Source: Luteipulveratus halotolerans
GTDB lineage: Bacteria > Actinomycetota > Actinomycetes > Actinomycetales > Dermatophilaceae
DNA length: 64,000 nt
Direction: 5' to 3'
NCBI RefSeq assembly: GCF_001247745.1
Contig: NZ_LAIR01000002.1
Location: 2,728,001-2,792,000, forward strand
Part shown: in pieces, positions 47,520-57,025 of the stretch
Numbering within the stretch: the stretch's first letter is position 1
Layout of the letters: every line of letters starts with the position of its first letter
Notes under the pieces: model-generated
What the model was told of the DNA's origin: nothing
Databases searched by the model: none
Seen by the model: the letters and a program-made list of their open reading frames with translations, nothing else
Position numbers and translations under genes: made by a program

Positions 47520-50500
47520 TCAGCGCGCCGAGGCCGCAGCCGCCGCCGGGACGTCGTCAAGCAGCACCGCGCGCACCAGCTGACCGGCCCACTGGAGCAC
47601 CTCGGTGTTGCGCAGCGGCTTGCCGGCGACCGGCGCGGTCATCGGCACCGGCACGAGCACCTGATGCTGCGCCTCCTTGATGAGCGTGCCCTTGTAGAGG
47701 CGCTGGATGCGCATCGCCTGGCTCTCGCGCAGGTCGACCGGGCCGAACCGCACGAACTTGCCCTGCACGGCGATGTCGGCGACGCCCGCCTGGCGGGCGA
47801 TCGTGCGCAGCCGGGCGACCTCGATGAGGTGCTGCACCGGCTCGGGCAGCGGACCGTAGCGGTCGACGAGCTCGTCGACGATCTCCTGCAGACCGGCCTC
47901 GTCCTGCACGGTCGCGAGCTTCTTGTACGCCTCGAGCCGCAGCCGCTCACCCGGCACGTAGTCGTGGGGCAGGTGCGCGTCGACGGGCAGCTCGATCTTG
48001 ACCTCGACCGGCCCGGTGTCGCCGCCCTCACCGCGGAAGTCGGCGACGGCCTCGCCGACCATCCGGGCGTAGAGGTCGAACCCCACGCCCGCGATGTGAC
48101 CGGACTGCTCACCGCCGAGCAGGTTGCCGGCGCCGCGGATCTCCAGGTCCTTCATCGCGACCTGCATACCGGCGCCGAGGTCGGTGTGGCTCGCGATCGT
48201 CTCGAGGCGGTCGTGCGCGGTCTCGGTCAGCGGCTTGTCGGGCGGGAAGAGGAAGTACGCGTACGCGCGCTCGCGCCCACGGCCCACACGGCCGCGCAGC
48301 TGGTGCAGCTGAGAGAGACCGAGCACGTCGGACCGCTCGACGATGAGGGTGTTGGCGTTGGAGATGTCCAGGCCGGTCTCGACGATCGTGGTGCAGACCA
48401 GCACGTCGGAGCGGCGCTCCCAGAAGTCGACGACGACCTCCTCGAGGCGCTGCTCGCTCATCTTGCCGTGGGCGGTCGCGACGCGCGCCTCAGGGACGAG
48501 CTCGCGCAACCGGGCGGCGGTCTTCTCGATCGACTGGACCTTGTTGTGGACGAAGAACACCTGACCGTCGCGCATCAGCTCGCGGCGGATCGCGGCGGTG
48601 ATCTGCTTCTCGTCGTAGCCGCCGACGAACGTCAGCACGGGGTGCCGCTCCTCGGGAGGCGTTGCGAGAGTGGACATCTCGCGGATGCCGGTCACCGCCA
48701 TCTCGAGGGTGCGCGGGATCGGCGTCGCTGACATGGCGAGCACGTCGACGGCCGTACGCAGCTGCTTGAGCTGCTCCTTGTGCTCGACACCGAAGCGCTG
48801 CTCCTCGTCGACCACGACCAGGCCGAGGTCCTTGAACTGGACCTCCTTGGACAGCAGCCGGTGGGTCCCGATGACCAGGTCGACGCTGCCGTCGGCGAGA
48901 CCGTCGATGACCTCGCGGGCCTCCTTGTCGGTCTGGAACCGGGACAGCGACTTCACCACGACCGGGAACCCGGCGTACCGCTCGGAGAAGGTCTGCTGGT
49001 GCTGCTTGACCAGCAGCGTCGTCGGCACGAGCACCGCGACCTGCTTGCCGTCCTGGACCGCCTTGAACGCCGCGCGCACCGCGATCTCGGTCTTGCCGTA
49101 GCCGACGTCACCGCAGATGAGGCGGTCCATCGGGACGGTCTTCTCCATGTCGGCCTTGACCTCGTCGATGGACGACAGCTGGTCGGGCGTCTCGATGTAG
49201 GCGAAGGCGTCCTCGAGCTCGCGCTGCCACGGGGTGTCGGGCGCGAACGCGTGCCCCTGGGTGGCCATGCGCGCGGAGTAGAGCTGGATCAGCTCGCCGG
49301 CGATCTGGCGTACGTGCCGCTTGGCCCTGGACTTCGTGGTCTGCCAGTCGGATCCGCCCATCTTGTTGAGGTTGGGCATCTCGCCGCCGACGTAGCGGGT
49401 GACCTGGTCGAGCTGGTCGGTCGGCACGAACAGGCGGTCGCCCGGCTGGCCCCGCTTGGACGGGGCGTACTCGAGCACGAGGTATTCGCGCGTCGCACCG
49501 CCGACCGTGCGCTGCATCATCTCGACGAACTTGCCGACGCCGTGCTGCTCGTGGACGACGTGGTCGCCGGGCCGCAGCTGCAGCGGGTCGACGACCTTGC
49601 GCCGCCGCGACGGCATCTTGCGCATGTCCTTGGTGGAGCCGCCCGTGCCCGCCGCCGCGCCGGTCAGGTCGGACTCGGTCAGGACGACGAGATCGCTTGA
49701 GGGCAAAGAGAATCCGTGCCCCAGCGAACCGGTGGTGATCTCGACGGCACCCGGCGTGAGCGCATCGAGTGAGTGCGCTCGTACGTCGTGGTCGTGCAGC
49801 ACCTCGGTGACACGCTGCGCGAGGCCGGGACCCTCGGTGACGACCAGGACGCGCTTGCCCGCCCGCACCCACTGACTCAGGTCGGCGACGGCCTCGTCGG
49901 TGTTGGAGCGGTACGCCGGGACCTCCTCGGTCGCGATCGTCACACGCTCCCCCGGCAGCTCGTCCTCGACGAACTCGGCGAGGTCCTCATCGGTGGCGAA
50001 CGACGACAGCGACCACCACGGCAGGTCACGCCCGAGGGTGTGCTCACGGATGTCGGACAGCGTCCAGTACGACGCCTGGCCCAGGACTCCCTGCAGGTCG
50101 ACCGGGACGACGTTGCCGGCGGCGGCGTTGTTCCAGGACGCGTCGAGGAACTCGGCGCTGGTGGCGACCAGGTCGTGCGCGCGCGTGCGGACCCGCTCGG
50201 GGTCGGACAGCACGACGTGTGTGCCCTGCGGGAGCACGTCGACGAGGGTCTCCATGCCGCCTTCGAGCAGCGCCGGGCCGAGCGACTCCATGCCCTCGAC
50301 CGCGATGCCCTCGGCGACCTTGTGCAGCATGTCGGCCACACCGGGCAGCTGCTCGGCGAGCTCGGCCGCCCGCGCGCGGACCTCGTCGGTCAGCAGGATC
50401 TCGCGGCACGGTGGCGCCCACAGCCCGTGCTCGGCGGACTCCAGCGAACGCTGGTCAGCGACCTTGAACCAGCGGATCTCATCGACGGTGTCGCCGAACA

Positions 50501-51128
50501 GCTCGACGCGCAGCGGGTGCTCCTCGGTGGGCGGGAACACGTCGAGGATGCCGCCGCGCACCGCGAACTCGCCGCGCCGCTCGACCATGTCGGTACGGGT
50601 GTACGCGGCCCCCGCGAGCGCCTCGACGATGTCGTCGAGCGGCTGCTCGTCGCCGACCTTGAGCGCGACCGGCGCCAGGTCACCGAGCCCCTTGGCGATC
50701 GGCTGCAGCAGGGCGCGCACCGAGGCGATGACCACGCGCAGCTCGCCGTACGCCGCATCGGTCGTGTCGGGGTGCGCGAGGCGCCGCAGCACGGCGAGAC
50801 GACGACCGACGGTGTCGCTGCGCGGGCTGAGCCGCTCGTGCGGCAGGGTCTCCCAGCTGGGGAACTCCGCGATCGACTCCTCGGGGAGGAAGCAGCGCAG
50901 CGACGCGGCGAGGTCCTGGGACTCGCGACCGGTCGCGGTGACCGCGAGCACGGTCGTCGGCTGCGCCGCCGCTGCACAACCACGCGCCCCGCTGATCGCC
51001 GCGATGAGCGGACCGCGCGCACCGGGCGCCGCGGCCACGTCGACGACCGAGGCGTCGCCGACCAGGGCGAGCACCCGGCGTACGGCGTCGTCGGCGGTGA
51101 GGACATCGAGCAGGGGCGAGAGGGTCAC
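47520..51128 (-). CDS. mfd: Transcription-repair coupling factor Mfd
   Basis: The 1202-residue DNA translocase moves stalled RNA polymerase off damaged DNA and recruits UvrA. The N-terminal third is UvrB-like (LPHERLSPRSDTVGRRLAVL). The CarD-like RNA polymerase-binding domain contains HVVHEQHGVGKFVEMM. The RecG-like motor has Walker A (GDVGYGKTEIAVRAAF), DEEQ (VVVDEEQRFGVEHKEQLK) and QLRGRVGRGRERAYAYF. The TRCF C-terminal domain ends the protein. The start GTG at 51128 has AAGGAG 8 bases before it. Confidence 0.97.
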   Translation of the reverse strand: MTLSPLLDVLTADDAVRRVLALVGDASVVDVAAAPGARGPLIAAISGARGCAAAAQPTTVLAVTATGRESQDLAASLRCFLPEESIAEFPSWETLPHERLSPRSDTVGRRLAVLRRLAHPDTTDAAYGELRVVIASVRALLQPIAKGLGDLAPVALKVGDEQPLDDIVEALAGAAYTRTDMVERRGEFAVRGGILDVFPPTEEHPLRVELFGDTVDEIRWFKVADQRSLESAEHGLWAPPCREILLTDEVRARAAELAEQLPGVADMLHKVAEGIAVEGMESLGPALLEGGMETLVDVLPQGTHVVLSDPERVRTRAHDLVATSAEFLDASWNNAAAGNVVPVDLQGVLGQASYWTLSDIREHTLGRDLPWWSLSSFATDEDLAEFVEDELPGERVTIATEEVPAYRSNTDEAVADLSQWVRAGKRVLVVTEGPGLAQRVTEVLHDHDVRAHSLDALTPGAVEITTGSLGHGFSLPSSDLVVLTESDLTGAAAGTGGSTKDMRKMPSRRRKVVDPLQLRPGDHVVHEQHGVGKFVEMMQRTVGGATREYLVLEYAPSKRGQPGDRLFVPTDQLDQVTRYVGGEMPNLNKMGGSDWQTTKSRAKRHVRQIAGELIQLYSARMATQGHAFAPDTPWQRELEDAFAYIETPDQLSSIDEVKADMEKTVPMDRLICGDVGYGKTEIAVRAAFKAVQDGKQVAVLVPTTLLVKQHQQTFSERYAGFPVVVKSLSRFQTDKEAREVIDGLADGSVDLVIGTHRLLSKEVQFKDLGLVVVDEEQRFGVEHKEQLKQLRTAVDVLAMSATPIPRTLEMAVTGIREMSTLATPPEERHPVLTFVGGYDEKQITAAIRRELMRDGQVFFVHNKVQSIEKTAARLRELVPEARVATAHGKMSEQRLEEVVVDFWERRSDVLVCTTIVETGLDISNANTLIVERSDVLGLSQLHQLRGRVGRGRERAYAYFLFPPDKPLTETAHDRLETIASHTDLGAGMQVAMKDLEIRGAGNLLGGEQSGHIAGVGFDLYARMVGEAVADFRGEGGDTGPVEVKIELPVDAHLPHDYVPGERLRLEAYKKLATVQDEAGLQEIVDELVDRYGPLPEPVQHLIEVARLRTIARQAGVADIAVQGKFVRFGPVDLRESQAMRIQRLYKGTLIKEAQHQVLVPVPMTAPVAGKPLRNTEVLQWAGQLVRAVLLDDVPAAAAASAR

Positions 51129-51361
51129 GCGAGCATCTCCTTGGACAGCACGAGAGCCCCAGCTCAAGTCGCGACGGGGTGTCGCGGGGCTCGACCTGGG
51201 GTGCACATCCATGGTGCCACGAGCCACCGACAGGCCGACGGCGCGCGACGAGGGCCACAGATCCGCCCGTACGCGGGGCACGGACTTTACGTTTCGATTA
51301 CCGTCTACTGAAGGTCGGGCCAGGGGGCCGACCGGCATTCAGGGATCAGGGGAAGCACGGC

Positions 51362-51799
51362 ATGACTTCAGACGAGACGCGCCCGCGGGTGGGCTACGCC
51401 CCCGGGGTCTACGACCTCTTCCACATCGGCCACCTCAACGTCCTGCGACGAGCCCGCGAGCGCTGCGACCACCTGATCGCCGGTGTCGTCTCCGACGAGA
51501 TGGCCGAGCAGGCCAAGGGCCGACGCCCCGTCGTGCCCCTGGCCGAGCGTCTCGAGATCGTCCAGCACATCTCGTTCGTGGACGAGGCCGTCGTCGAGAC
51601 CGTGCCCGACAAGCTAGCGACGTGGCGCGAACACCCCTTCGACGTCATCTTCAAGGGCGACGACTGGCGTGGCACCGCCAAGGGCGACAAGCTCGAGCGG
51701 GACTTCGGCGGCGTCGGTGTCGAGGTCGCCTACCTCCCATACACGATCCACACGTCCAGCACGCTGCTGCGCGCCACGCTGCGCCACTTCGCCTCGTAG
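51362..51799 (+). CDS. Cytidylyltransferase-like nucleotidyltransferase (TagD-like)
   Basis: The 145-residue protein has the HxGH site (GVYDLFHIGHLNVLRRA) and RTSSTxLR-type end (YTIHTSSTLLRATLR). These fit glycerol-3-phosphate or related cytidylyltransferases, which make CDP-activated precursors for wall polymers. The CDP-alcohol transferase gene at 53112 is a suitable partner. Its last 186 bases overlap the convergent glycosyltransferase ORF. Confidence 0.88.
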   Translation: MTSDETRPRVGYAPGVYDLFHIGHLNVLRRARERCDHLIAGVVSDEMAEQAKGRRPVVPLAERLEIVQHISFVDEAVVETVPDKLATWREHPFDVIFKGDDWRGTAKGDKLERDFGGVGVEVAYLPYTIHTSSTLLRATLRHFAS

Positions 51800-52987
51800 C
51801 CGCGCGAACCGCCGGACCGCGGCGCTCTCGGCGATCGACCGACCGATGCCGGAACGCCGACCGCTGTGGTCGCCGCGCTGGGAGTACCCCGCCAACAGCT
51901 CGACGCACAGCTCTTCGTAGCGATCGGCCACGTCCTCCCACGCGTACGACGACGCGGCACGCTCACGCGCAACGTCACCGAGGATCTGCACGGCCTCGCG
52001 ATAGGTCTCGGCGTCGGCCAGGAGTCGCGCGAGGTCGTCCGGCGTACGGAAGAACCGGCCGGACCCACCGAGCACCTCGCGGTTGAACGTCACGTCGAAG
52101 GCGAGCGTGAACGCGCCGGCACCCATCGCGCGCAGCAGCGAGGGGTTGGTGCCGCCGACGGAGTGACCGTGCACGTAGGTGACGGCGTGGGCGTAGAGCT
52201 GATCGAGCTGCTCCTGGTCCCAGACGCCGCCGAGCAGGCGAACCCGTGAGTCGGAGGCGGCGAGCTCTTCGATGCGCTCGACGTGCGCGCTGCTGTAGGG
52301 AGCCGACCCCACGACGACCAGCGGCAGCCGAGCGTCGCTCGCGAGGTAGCCCTCGAGGGCGACGTCGACGTGGTTCTCGGGCTCGAAGCGCGCCACGACG
52401 AGGTGGTAGCCGCCGGGCGTGAGACCGAGCTCGTCGAGCTTCGCGTGGCCGGGCACCTCCAGGATCGGGGCGCCGTAGGCGATCTGGTGCGTGACCGCGC
52501 CGAACTCGTCCTCGTAGTAGTCGGCGATCCCCGCAGCATCGGCGATGAGCGCGTCCGACCAGCGCACCGAGAGCGCCTCGGCCATCCGGTAGTAGCGCTG
52601 GCCACCCGGACCCCACTTGCCACGGCGCCACTCCAGCCCGTCGACGTGGGTCGCGGCCGGCGTACGCCGCAGCCTCAGCATCGGGAGGAACACCGCGTTG
52701 GCAGCGTTGAAGACCAGTGCGACGTCGGCGCGCCCCGTGGCGGCCTGGTGCAGCACCGACAGCGCCGTGTGACTCAGCGTCTCGAGGGTGCGGTGCCGCA
52801 CTGCGGGCAGGTGAACCAGCTCCATGCCGAGATGGCGCTCCGGGCGTGCGCCCGACCCGTCGTCACGGCAGTAGACGGTCACGTCGTGCCCGCGCTCGAC
52901 GAGACGGCGACCGATCTCCTCGGCCGCCGTCTCGAAACCCCCGTATCGCGCGGGCACACCCCTGGTCCCGATCAAGGCAATGCGCAC
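51614..52987 (-). CDS. Glycosyltransferase (DUF1972-type, family 4)
   Basis: This glycosyltransferase has the GT-B fold, with MRIALIGTRGVPARYGGFET at the start (the DUF1972 signature), ATHVDGLEWRRGKWGPGG in the middle and ARFEPENHVDVALEGYL in the nucleotide-sugar domain. Codons to about 51800 are typical of the family (about 395 residues). The frame stays open another 62 codons antisense to the TagD-like gene, so either the protein has a 457-residue tail or the true stop is changed. The start is a GTG after GGGGGAG. It probably adds a sugar in the polysaccharide pathway. Confidence 0.85.
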   Translation of the reverse strand: MRIALIGTRGVPARYGGFETAAEEIGRRLVERGHDVTVYCRDDGSGARPERHLGMELVHLPAVRHRTLETLSHTALSVLHQAATGRADVALVFNAANAVFLPMLRLRRTPAATHVDGLEWRRGKWGPGGQRYYRMAEALSVRWSDALIADAAGIADYYEDEFGAVTHQIAYGAPILEVPGHAKLDELGLTPGGYHLVVARFEPENHVDVALEGYLASDARLPLVVVGSAPYSSAHVERIEELAASDSRVRLLGGVWDQEQLDQLYAHAVTYVHGHSVGGTNPSLLRAMGAGAFTLAFDVTFNREVLGGSGRFFRTPDDLARLLADAETYREAVQILGDVARERAASSYAWEDVADRYEELCVELLAGYSQRGDHSGRRSGIGRSIAESAAVRRFARLRGEVAQRGAQQRAGRVDRVWEVGDLDTDAAEVPLELVALGGATPVVALEDDVEGVFAPRR

Positions 52988-53111
52988 TGAAGAGCTCCCC
53001 CAAAGTCACGTCGTTACACAGCGCAGCAGCCCGCGCCAAGAGTTTCCCCAACGGTCGAGGTTAGATCATCTAGGCGTTTAGAATGCGCAAAACGGGGAGA
53101 AGGGGGATGTG

Positions 53112-53879
53112 ATGCGCAGCGCTGTCGCGCGCCCGGCTGCTGGGGCCATGACGTGGGGTGAGGCCGTGGCCCGCCTCGCAGCCGCACAGAAGAGCAACCG
53201 CGGTGCAGCCGCGTACTCCAGGTGGGTCAACCGACCGCTCGGACGGCGACTGGCGGCCACGGCGTACGTGCTCGGACGCACGCCTGACCAGGTCACCCTG
53301 ATCAGTGCCGCGACGACCTTCACCGGCGTCGCGCTGATCGCCCTCGCGCCGGCGTCGCTGTGGACCGGCATCGCCGTGGCGGTGCTGCTCGTGCTCGGCT
53401 ACGCCCTCGATGCGGCAGACGGGCAGCTCGCGCGGCTCACGGGCGCCGGCAGCATGTCGGGTGAGTGGCTCGACCACGTCGTCGACTGCCTCAAGATCTC
53501 GGCCCTGCACCTCGCCGTGCTGATCGGGTGGTACCGCGGGTTCGACGTGTCCGACGGATGGCTGCTCGTGCCGATCGTGTTCTGCGTGCAGTCCGCAGTG
53601 TTCTTCTTCGCGATCATCCTGGTCGACCAGCTGCGTCGCCGGGTCGGCATCACCCCCGCGCCCGACGACGGTCGACCCTCGGTGCTGCGGTCGTTGATCG
53701 TCATCCCCAACGACTACGGGCTGCTCTGCCTGGTGTTCCTGCTCTGGGGCTGGCACGCCGGTTTCGTCACCGTCTACGCCCTGCTGGCGGCCGCCAACGT
53801 CGGCCTGCTCGCGATCGGCCTCGTGCGCTGGTACGCCGAGCTGCGCCGCATCGACGCCGACCGGGCCGCGCAGCCGTGA
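53112..53879 (+). CDS. CDP-alcohol phosphatidyltransferase
   Basis: The 255-residue membrane enzyme has the family motif in full: DAADGQLARLTGAGSMSGEW followed by LDHVVDC. The conserved pattern DG-x2-AR-x8-G-x3-D-x3-D is complete. About six membrane segments follow. It transfers a phosphoalcohol from CDP to an acceptor and could work with the CDP-forming gene at 51362. An AT-rich upstream run (TAGAAT at 53079-53084) may be its -10 region. The ATG at 53112 directly follows an in-frame GTG. Its stop overlaps the next start in GTGA. Confidence 0.9.
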   Translation: MRSAVARPAAGAMTWGEAVARLAAAQKSNRGAAAYSRWVNRPLGRRLAATAYVLGRTPDQVTLISAATTFTGVALIALAPASLWTGIAVAVLLVLGYALDAADGQLARLTGAGSMSGEWLDHVVDCLKISALHLAVLIGWYRGFDVSDGWLLVPIVFCVQSAVFFFAIILVDQLRRRVGITPAPDDGRPSVLRSLIVIPNDYGLLCLVFLLWGWHAGFVTVYALLAAANVGLLAIGLVRWYAELRRIDADRAAQP

Positions 53880-54943
53880 CGGCCGACCACGGACGTGACG
53901 GCACCGGCGCCCTCACCGTGCTGCAGTCCGGTCCACGACCGCTCCCCACGACCAACCCCTACAACGTCATGCTCGGCCAGTGGCTCGACCGGTCGCCCGA
54001 GATCGACCTGCGCTACTTCAGCTGGCGCGAGGCGCTGCTGCGACGTCACGACGTCTTTCACGCGCACTGGCCCGAGGCGCGCCTCAACGGCCGATCGGCC
54101 GCGGTGCGCGCTGCCCGGCAGGCAATGTTCGCTGCCGCGCTGGTCAAGTGGCGGCTGACCGGCACGGCCATCGTGCGCACGGTCCACAACATCGACCTCC
54201 CGCAAGGCCTCAGCCGCCGAGAGACGTTGCTGCTCAAGGCTTTTGACCGGCAGACCACACACCGTGTCTGCCTCAACGAGCACACCCCGACGCCGGGTGA
54301 TGCATCCCGCTCGATCATCGCGCACGGCCACTACCGCGACTGGTACGACCGGTTCCCGCGGCACGACGCCGTCGCCGGCCGCATCGCCTACGTCGGCATG
54401 ATCCGCCGCTACAAGGGCGTCGACGCACTGTGCGCGGCGTTCACCGAGACCCACGCGGCACGGCCAGAGCTCAGCCTCACCGTCGAGGGTCGACCGTCCA
54501 CGCAGACGCTGGCCGACGGGCTGCGCGCGTACGCCGCCCGCGACGACCGCATCCACCTCACCCTCGACTTCCTCGAGGACGCCGACCTGGTGGCCGCGAT
54601 CACCCGCGCCGAGCTCGTGGTGCTGCCCCACCGCGACATGCACAACTCCGGCAGTGCGCTCGCCGCCCTCTCCCTCGACCGCCCCGTCCTGATGCAGGAC
54701 AACGACGTGAACCGTGATCTGCGGGCCGAGGTGGGCTCCGACTGGGTCCACCTCTACGACGGCGAGCTGAGCGGAGCCGACCTGCTGCGCGCGCTCGACG
54801 CCGTCAGCAACCGTCGGCCCGGAGGCCGCCCTGACCTGAGCGCGCGCGAGTGGGAGCGTTCGGCGGCGCTGCACGTCGACGCGTTCCGGCGTGCCGTCCA
54901 GGGGCACGAGCGCCGCAGCCCGCTCGTGCCCACCGCGTCATGA
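53876..54943 (+). CDS. Glycosyltransferase
   Basis: The 355-residue GT-B-like enzyme contains HAHWPEARLNG, TVHNIDLPQGLSRRETLLL, and in the donor domain VGMIRRYKGVDALCAAF and HRDMHNSGSALAALSLDRPV. The latter is the sugar-nucleotide site. It resembles mannosyl- or glucuronosyl-transferases of exopolysaccharide loci. The start GTG overlaps the CDP-alcohol transferase stop, and the stop overlaps the next ATG. The three genes are one transcript. Confidence 0.85.
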   Translation: MTADHGRDGTGALTVLQSGPRPLPTTNPYNVMLGQWLDRSPEIDLRYFSWREALLRRHDVFHAHWPEARLNGRSAAVRAARQAMFAAALVKWRLTGTAIVRTVHNIDLPQGLSRRETLLLKAFDRQTTHRVCLNEHTPTPGDASRSIIAHGHYRDWYDRFPRHDAVAGRIAYVGMIRRYKGVDALCAAFTETHAARPELSLTVEGRPSTQTLADGLRAYAARDDRIHLTLDFLEDADLVAAITRAELVVLPHRDMHNSGSALAALSLDRPVLMQDNDVNRDLRAEVGSDWVHLYDGELSGADLLRALDAVSNRRPGGRPDLSAREWERSAALHVDAFRRAVQGHERRSPLVPTAS

Positions 54944-55878
54944 CCAGGCCATCGCACCTGCCGCGGGTGCTGGTGGCGGTGCTCACCTATCAGCGGCCGG
55001 ACGAGCTCAGCGCCAACCTCCCCGCTGTGCTCGCACAGGCACAGGTGAGCGATCACCCGGTCGAGGTCTGCGTGGTCGACAACGACCCGGCCGCGAGCGC
55101 GCGGTCAGCCGTCGCGGCCCTCGCAGCGCCCCACCTGCGCTACGTGGTCGAGCCGCAGGCGGGTATCGCGGCGGCGCGCAACCGCGCCCTGCACGAGGCC
55201 TCCGCCGCCGACCTGCTGGTGTTCATCGACGACGACGAACGACCGCGGGACGGCTGGCTCGACGCTCTGCTGCGCGTGTGGCACGACACCGGTGCGGCCG
55301 CCGTGCCGGGACGCGTGGTGCCGTCCTACCTGGGACAGCCGGACCCGTGGCTGCTCGCCGGCGGCTTCTTCGACCGGCCGGTCCGCGTGACCGGCTCGAC
55401 GATGCCGACGGCCGCCGCAGGCAACCTGCTGCTCGACCTGCATCAGGTACGCCGCGCCGGGCTGCTGTTCGAGGAGCCCTTCGGCCTGACCGGCGGCGAG
55501 GACACGCTCTTCGGGCGCCGGCTGGTCGCGTCAGGCGGCGAGATCCGCTGGTGCGACGAAGCGGTCGTCGAGGACCGCGTCCCCGTCGAGCGCCTCACCC
55601 GCTCGTGGGTCCTGCAGCGCAAGCGAAGCCACGGCAACGTCGCCAGCCTCGTCGACCTGCACCTCGCGACGAGCACGGCGGCGCGTCGCCGCGTCCGCGC
55701 GCGCCGGCTCGCAGCAGGTGCCGTCCTCATCGGCCAGGGGTGGGCCCGCTCCGGTGTCGGACGGGTGTCGGGCTCGGCTCACCATCACGCACGCGGACTC
55801 GCCGTGCTCCACCGCGGGCTCGGCATGATCGACGGCGCCGTCGGCCGACCGTACGAGCAGTACGCACGCGAGTCGTGA
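54940..55878 (+). CDS. Family 2 glycosyltransferase
   Basis: The 312-residue GT-A enzyme has VLVAVLTYQRPDELSANLPA, then AGIAAARNRALHEASAADLL and the metal-binding FIDDDERPRDGWLDALL. A conserved GLTGGEDTLFGRRLV follows, with the catalytic acidic residues. The C-terminal helix region may touch the membrane. It starts within the preceding stop (ATGA) and ends 5 bases from the convergent glycosyltransferase stop. Confidence 0.9.
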   Translation: MTRPSHLPRVLVAVLTYQRPDELSANLPAVLAQAQVSDHPVEVCVVDNDPAASARSAVAALAAPHLRYVVEPQAGIAAARNRALHEASAADLLVFIDDDERPRDGWLDALLRVWHDTGAAAVPGRVVPSYLGQPDPWLLAGGFFDRPVRVTGSTMPTAAAGNLLLDLHQVRRAGLLFEEPFGLTGGEDTLFGRRLVASGGEIRWCDEAVVEDRVPVERLTRSWVLQRKRSHGNVASLVDLHLATSTAARRRVRARRLAAGAVLIGQGWARSGVGRVSGSAHHHARGLAVLHRGLGMIDGAVGRPYEQYARES

Positions 55879-55882
55879 CCCC

Positions 55883-57025
55883 TCAGGGCACGAGCGAGGT
55901 CACCAGCTCGACGACCTCGCGCTGATAGCGCTCGACCGAGAACCTTCGCCGCGCCTCGAGCCGCGCCCGCTCCCCCATCGACGCCGCACGCGACGGGTCG
56001 TCCATCAAGGTGGCGACTGCTCGGGCGAGGGCCTCGGCATCGCCGGGCGGGGTCAGCAGACCGGTGACGCCGTCCTCGATCGTCTCGAGGTGTCCGAGAG
56101 CAGCGGCGGCGACAACAGGTCGTCCGGCGAGCTGCGCCTCGACGACCGCGTTGCCGAACGGCTCACGCAACGACGGAGCGACCACGACATCCGCACGCTC
56201 GAGCACCGACCAGATGGGCGAGACGTAGCCCGAGAACTGCACTGCTCCGCGCAGGTCGTCCTGCTCGGCTCGCTCGCGCAGCTCGGACTCGTACGCCTCA
56301 TACCCCGCGAACGCCGTCCCGCAGACCTCCAGAGTGACCTCACGGCCCTGTGCTCGCAGGAGCGCGACAGCCTCCAGCGCCACGTGCGGGGCCTTGCGCG
56401 GTGAGAGGCGTCCGACCACCGCGAGCCGGAACGCCGGCCCCGGGGATCCCGCAGTCACGGCGGTCTCGGGCTGCGGAACACCGTTGTAGATCAGGCGTGC
56501 TCGGCGTCGGAGGCCGGGCACGACCTCGGCGGCCGCAGACGCGGCCCGGCTGATCACGATGAGCCGATGGGCCTGCAGCAGCGGTGCGCCGAGGGCGGCT
56601 CGTACCGGCCACGGGTCCTGGTCCTCCGCCTCGTGGACGTGGCACAAGGTCGGCACCCGCGCGAGTCGTCCGGCCGTCAGCCACCACGGGAGGGTCACCG
56701 TGTTGACGTACAGGACGTCTGCACCGACCTGGCGGACGACGCGTCGCAGGCCGGTGGCCGCCCGTGCGCCGGCGACGGCGAGACCGGCGAGCCCGCCGGC
56801 TGAGCTGCTGGCGCGCCGCAGCACCGGGAAGTCGACGACCTGCGGCTCACCGCCACGTCGGCGTACGAGCTCGTGCAGCGGTCCGTGCTCGGGCATCGCG
56901 ACGACCACGCGCCAACCGGCAGCAACCAGGCCCGAGATCGACTCGAGCAGCTGCAGATCCGACCCGTAGACGTCGGCAGCCGGATGGGCGACCAGGACGG
57001 TCGGACCAGATGCGACGTCAGCCAC
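55883..57025 (-). CDS. Family 4 glycosyltransferase
   Basis: The 380-residue GT-B enzyme has VLVAHPAADVYGSDLQLLES at the start, LAVVGRLSPRKAPHVALEAV in the donor domain, and the EX7E element APSLREPFGNAVVEAQLAGR. It begins at a GTG, 8 bases inside the BY-kinase gene end. It is the last gene of the five-gene polysaccharide transcript (62559 to 55883). Confidence 0.9.
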   Translation of the reverse strand: MADVASGPTVLVAHPAADVYGSDLQLLESISGLVAAGWRVVVAMPEHGPLHELVRRRGGEPQVVDFPVLRRASSSAGGLAGLAVAGARAATGLRRVVRQVGADVLYVNTVTLPWWLTAGRLARVPTLCHVHEAEDQDPWPVRAALGAPLLQAHRLIVISRAASAAAEVVPGLRRRARLIYNGVPQPETAVTAGSPGPAFRLAVVGRLSPRKAPHVALEAVALLRAQGREVTLEVCGTAFAGYEAYESELRERAEQDDLRGAVQFSGYVSPIWSVLERADVVVAPSLREPFGNAVVEAQLAGRPVVAAAALGHLETIEDGVTGLLTPPGDAEALARAVATLMDDPSRAASMGERARLEARRRFSVERYQREVVELVTSLVP

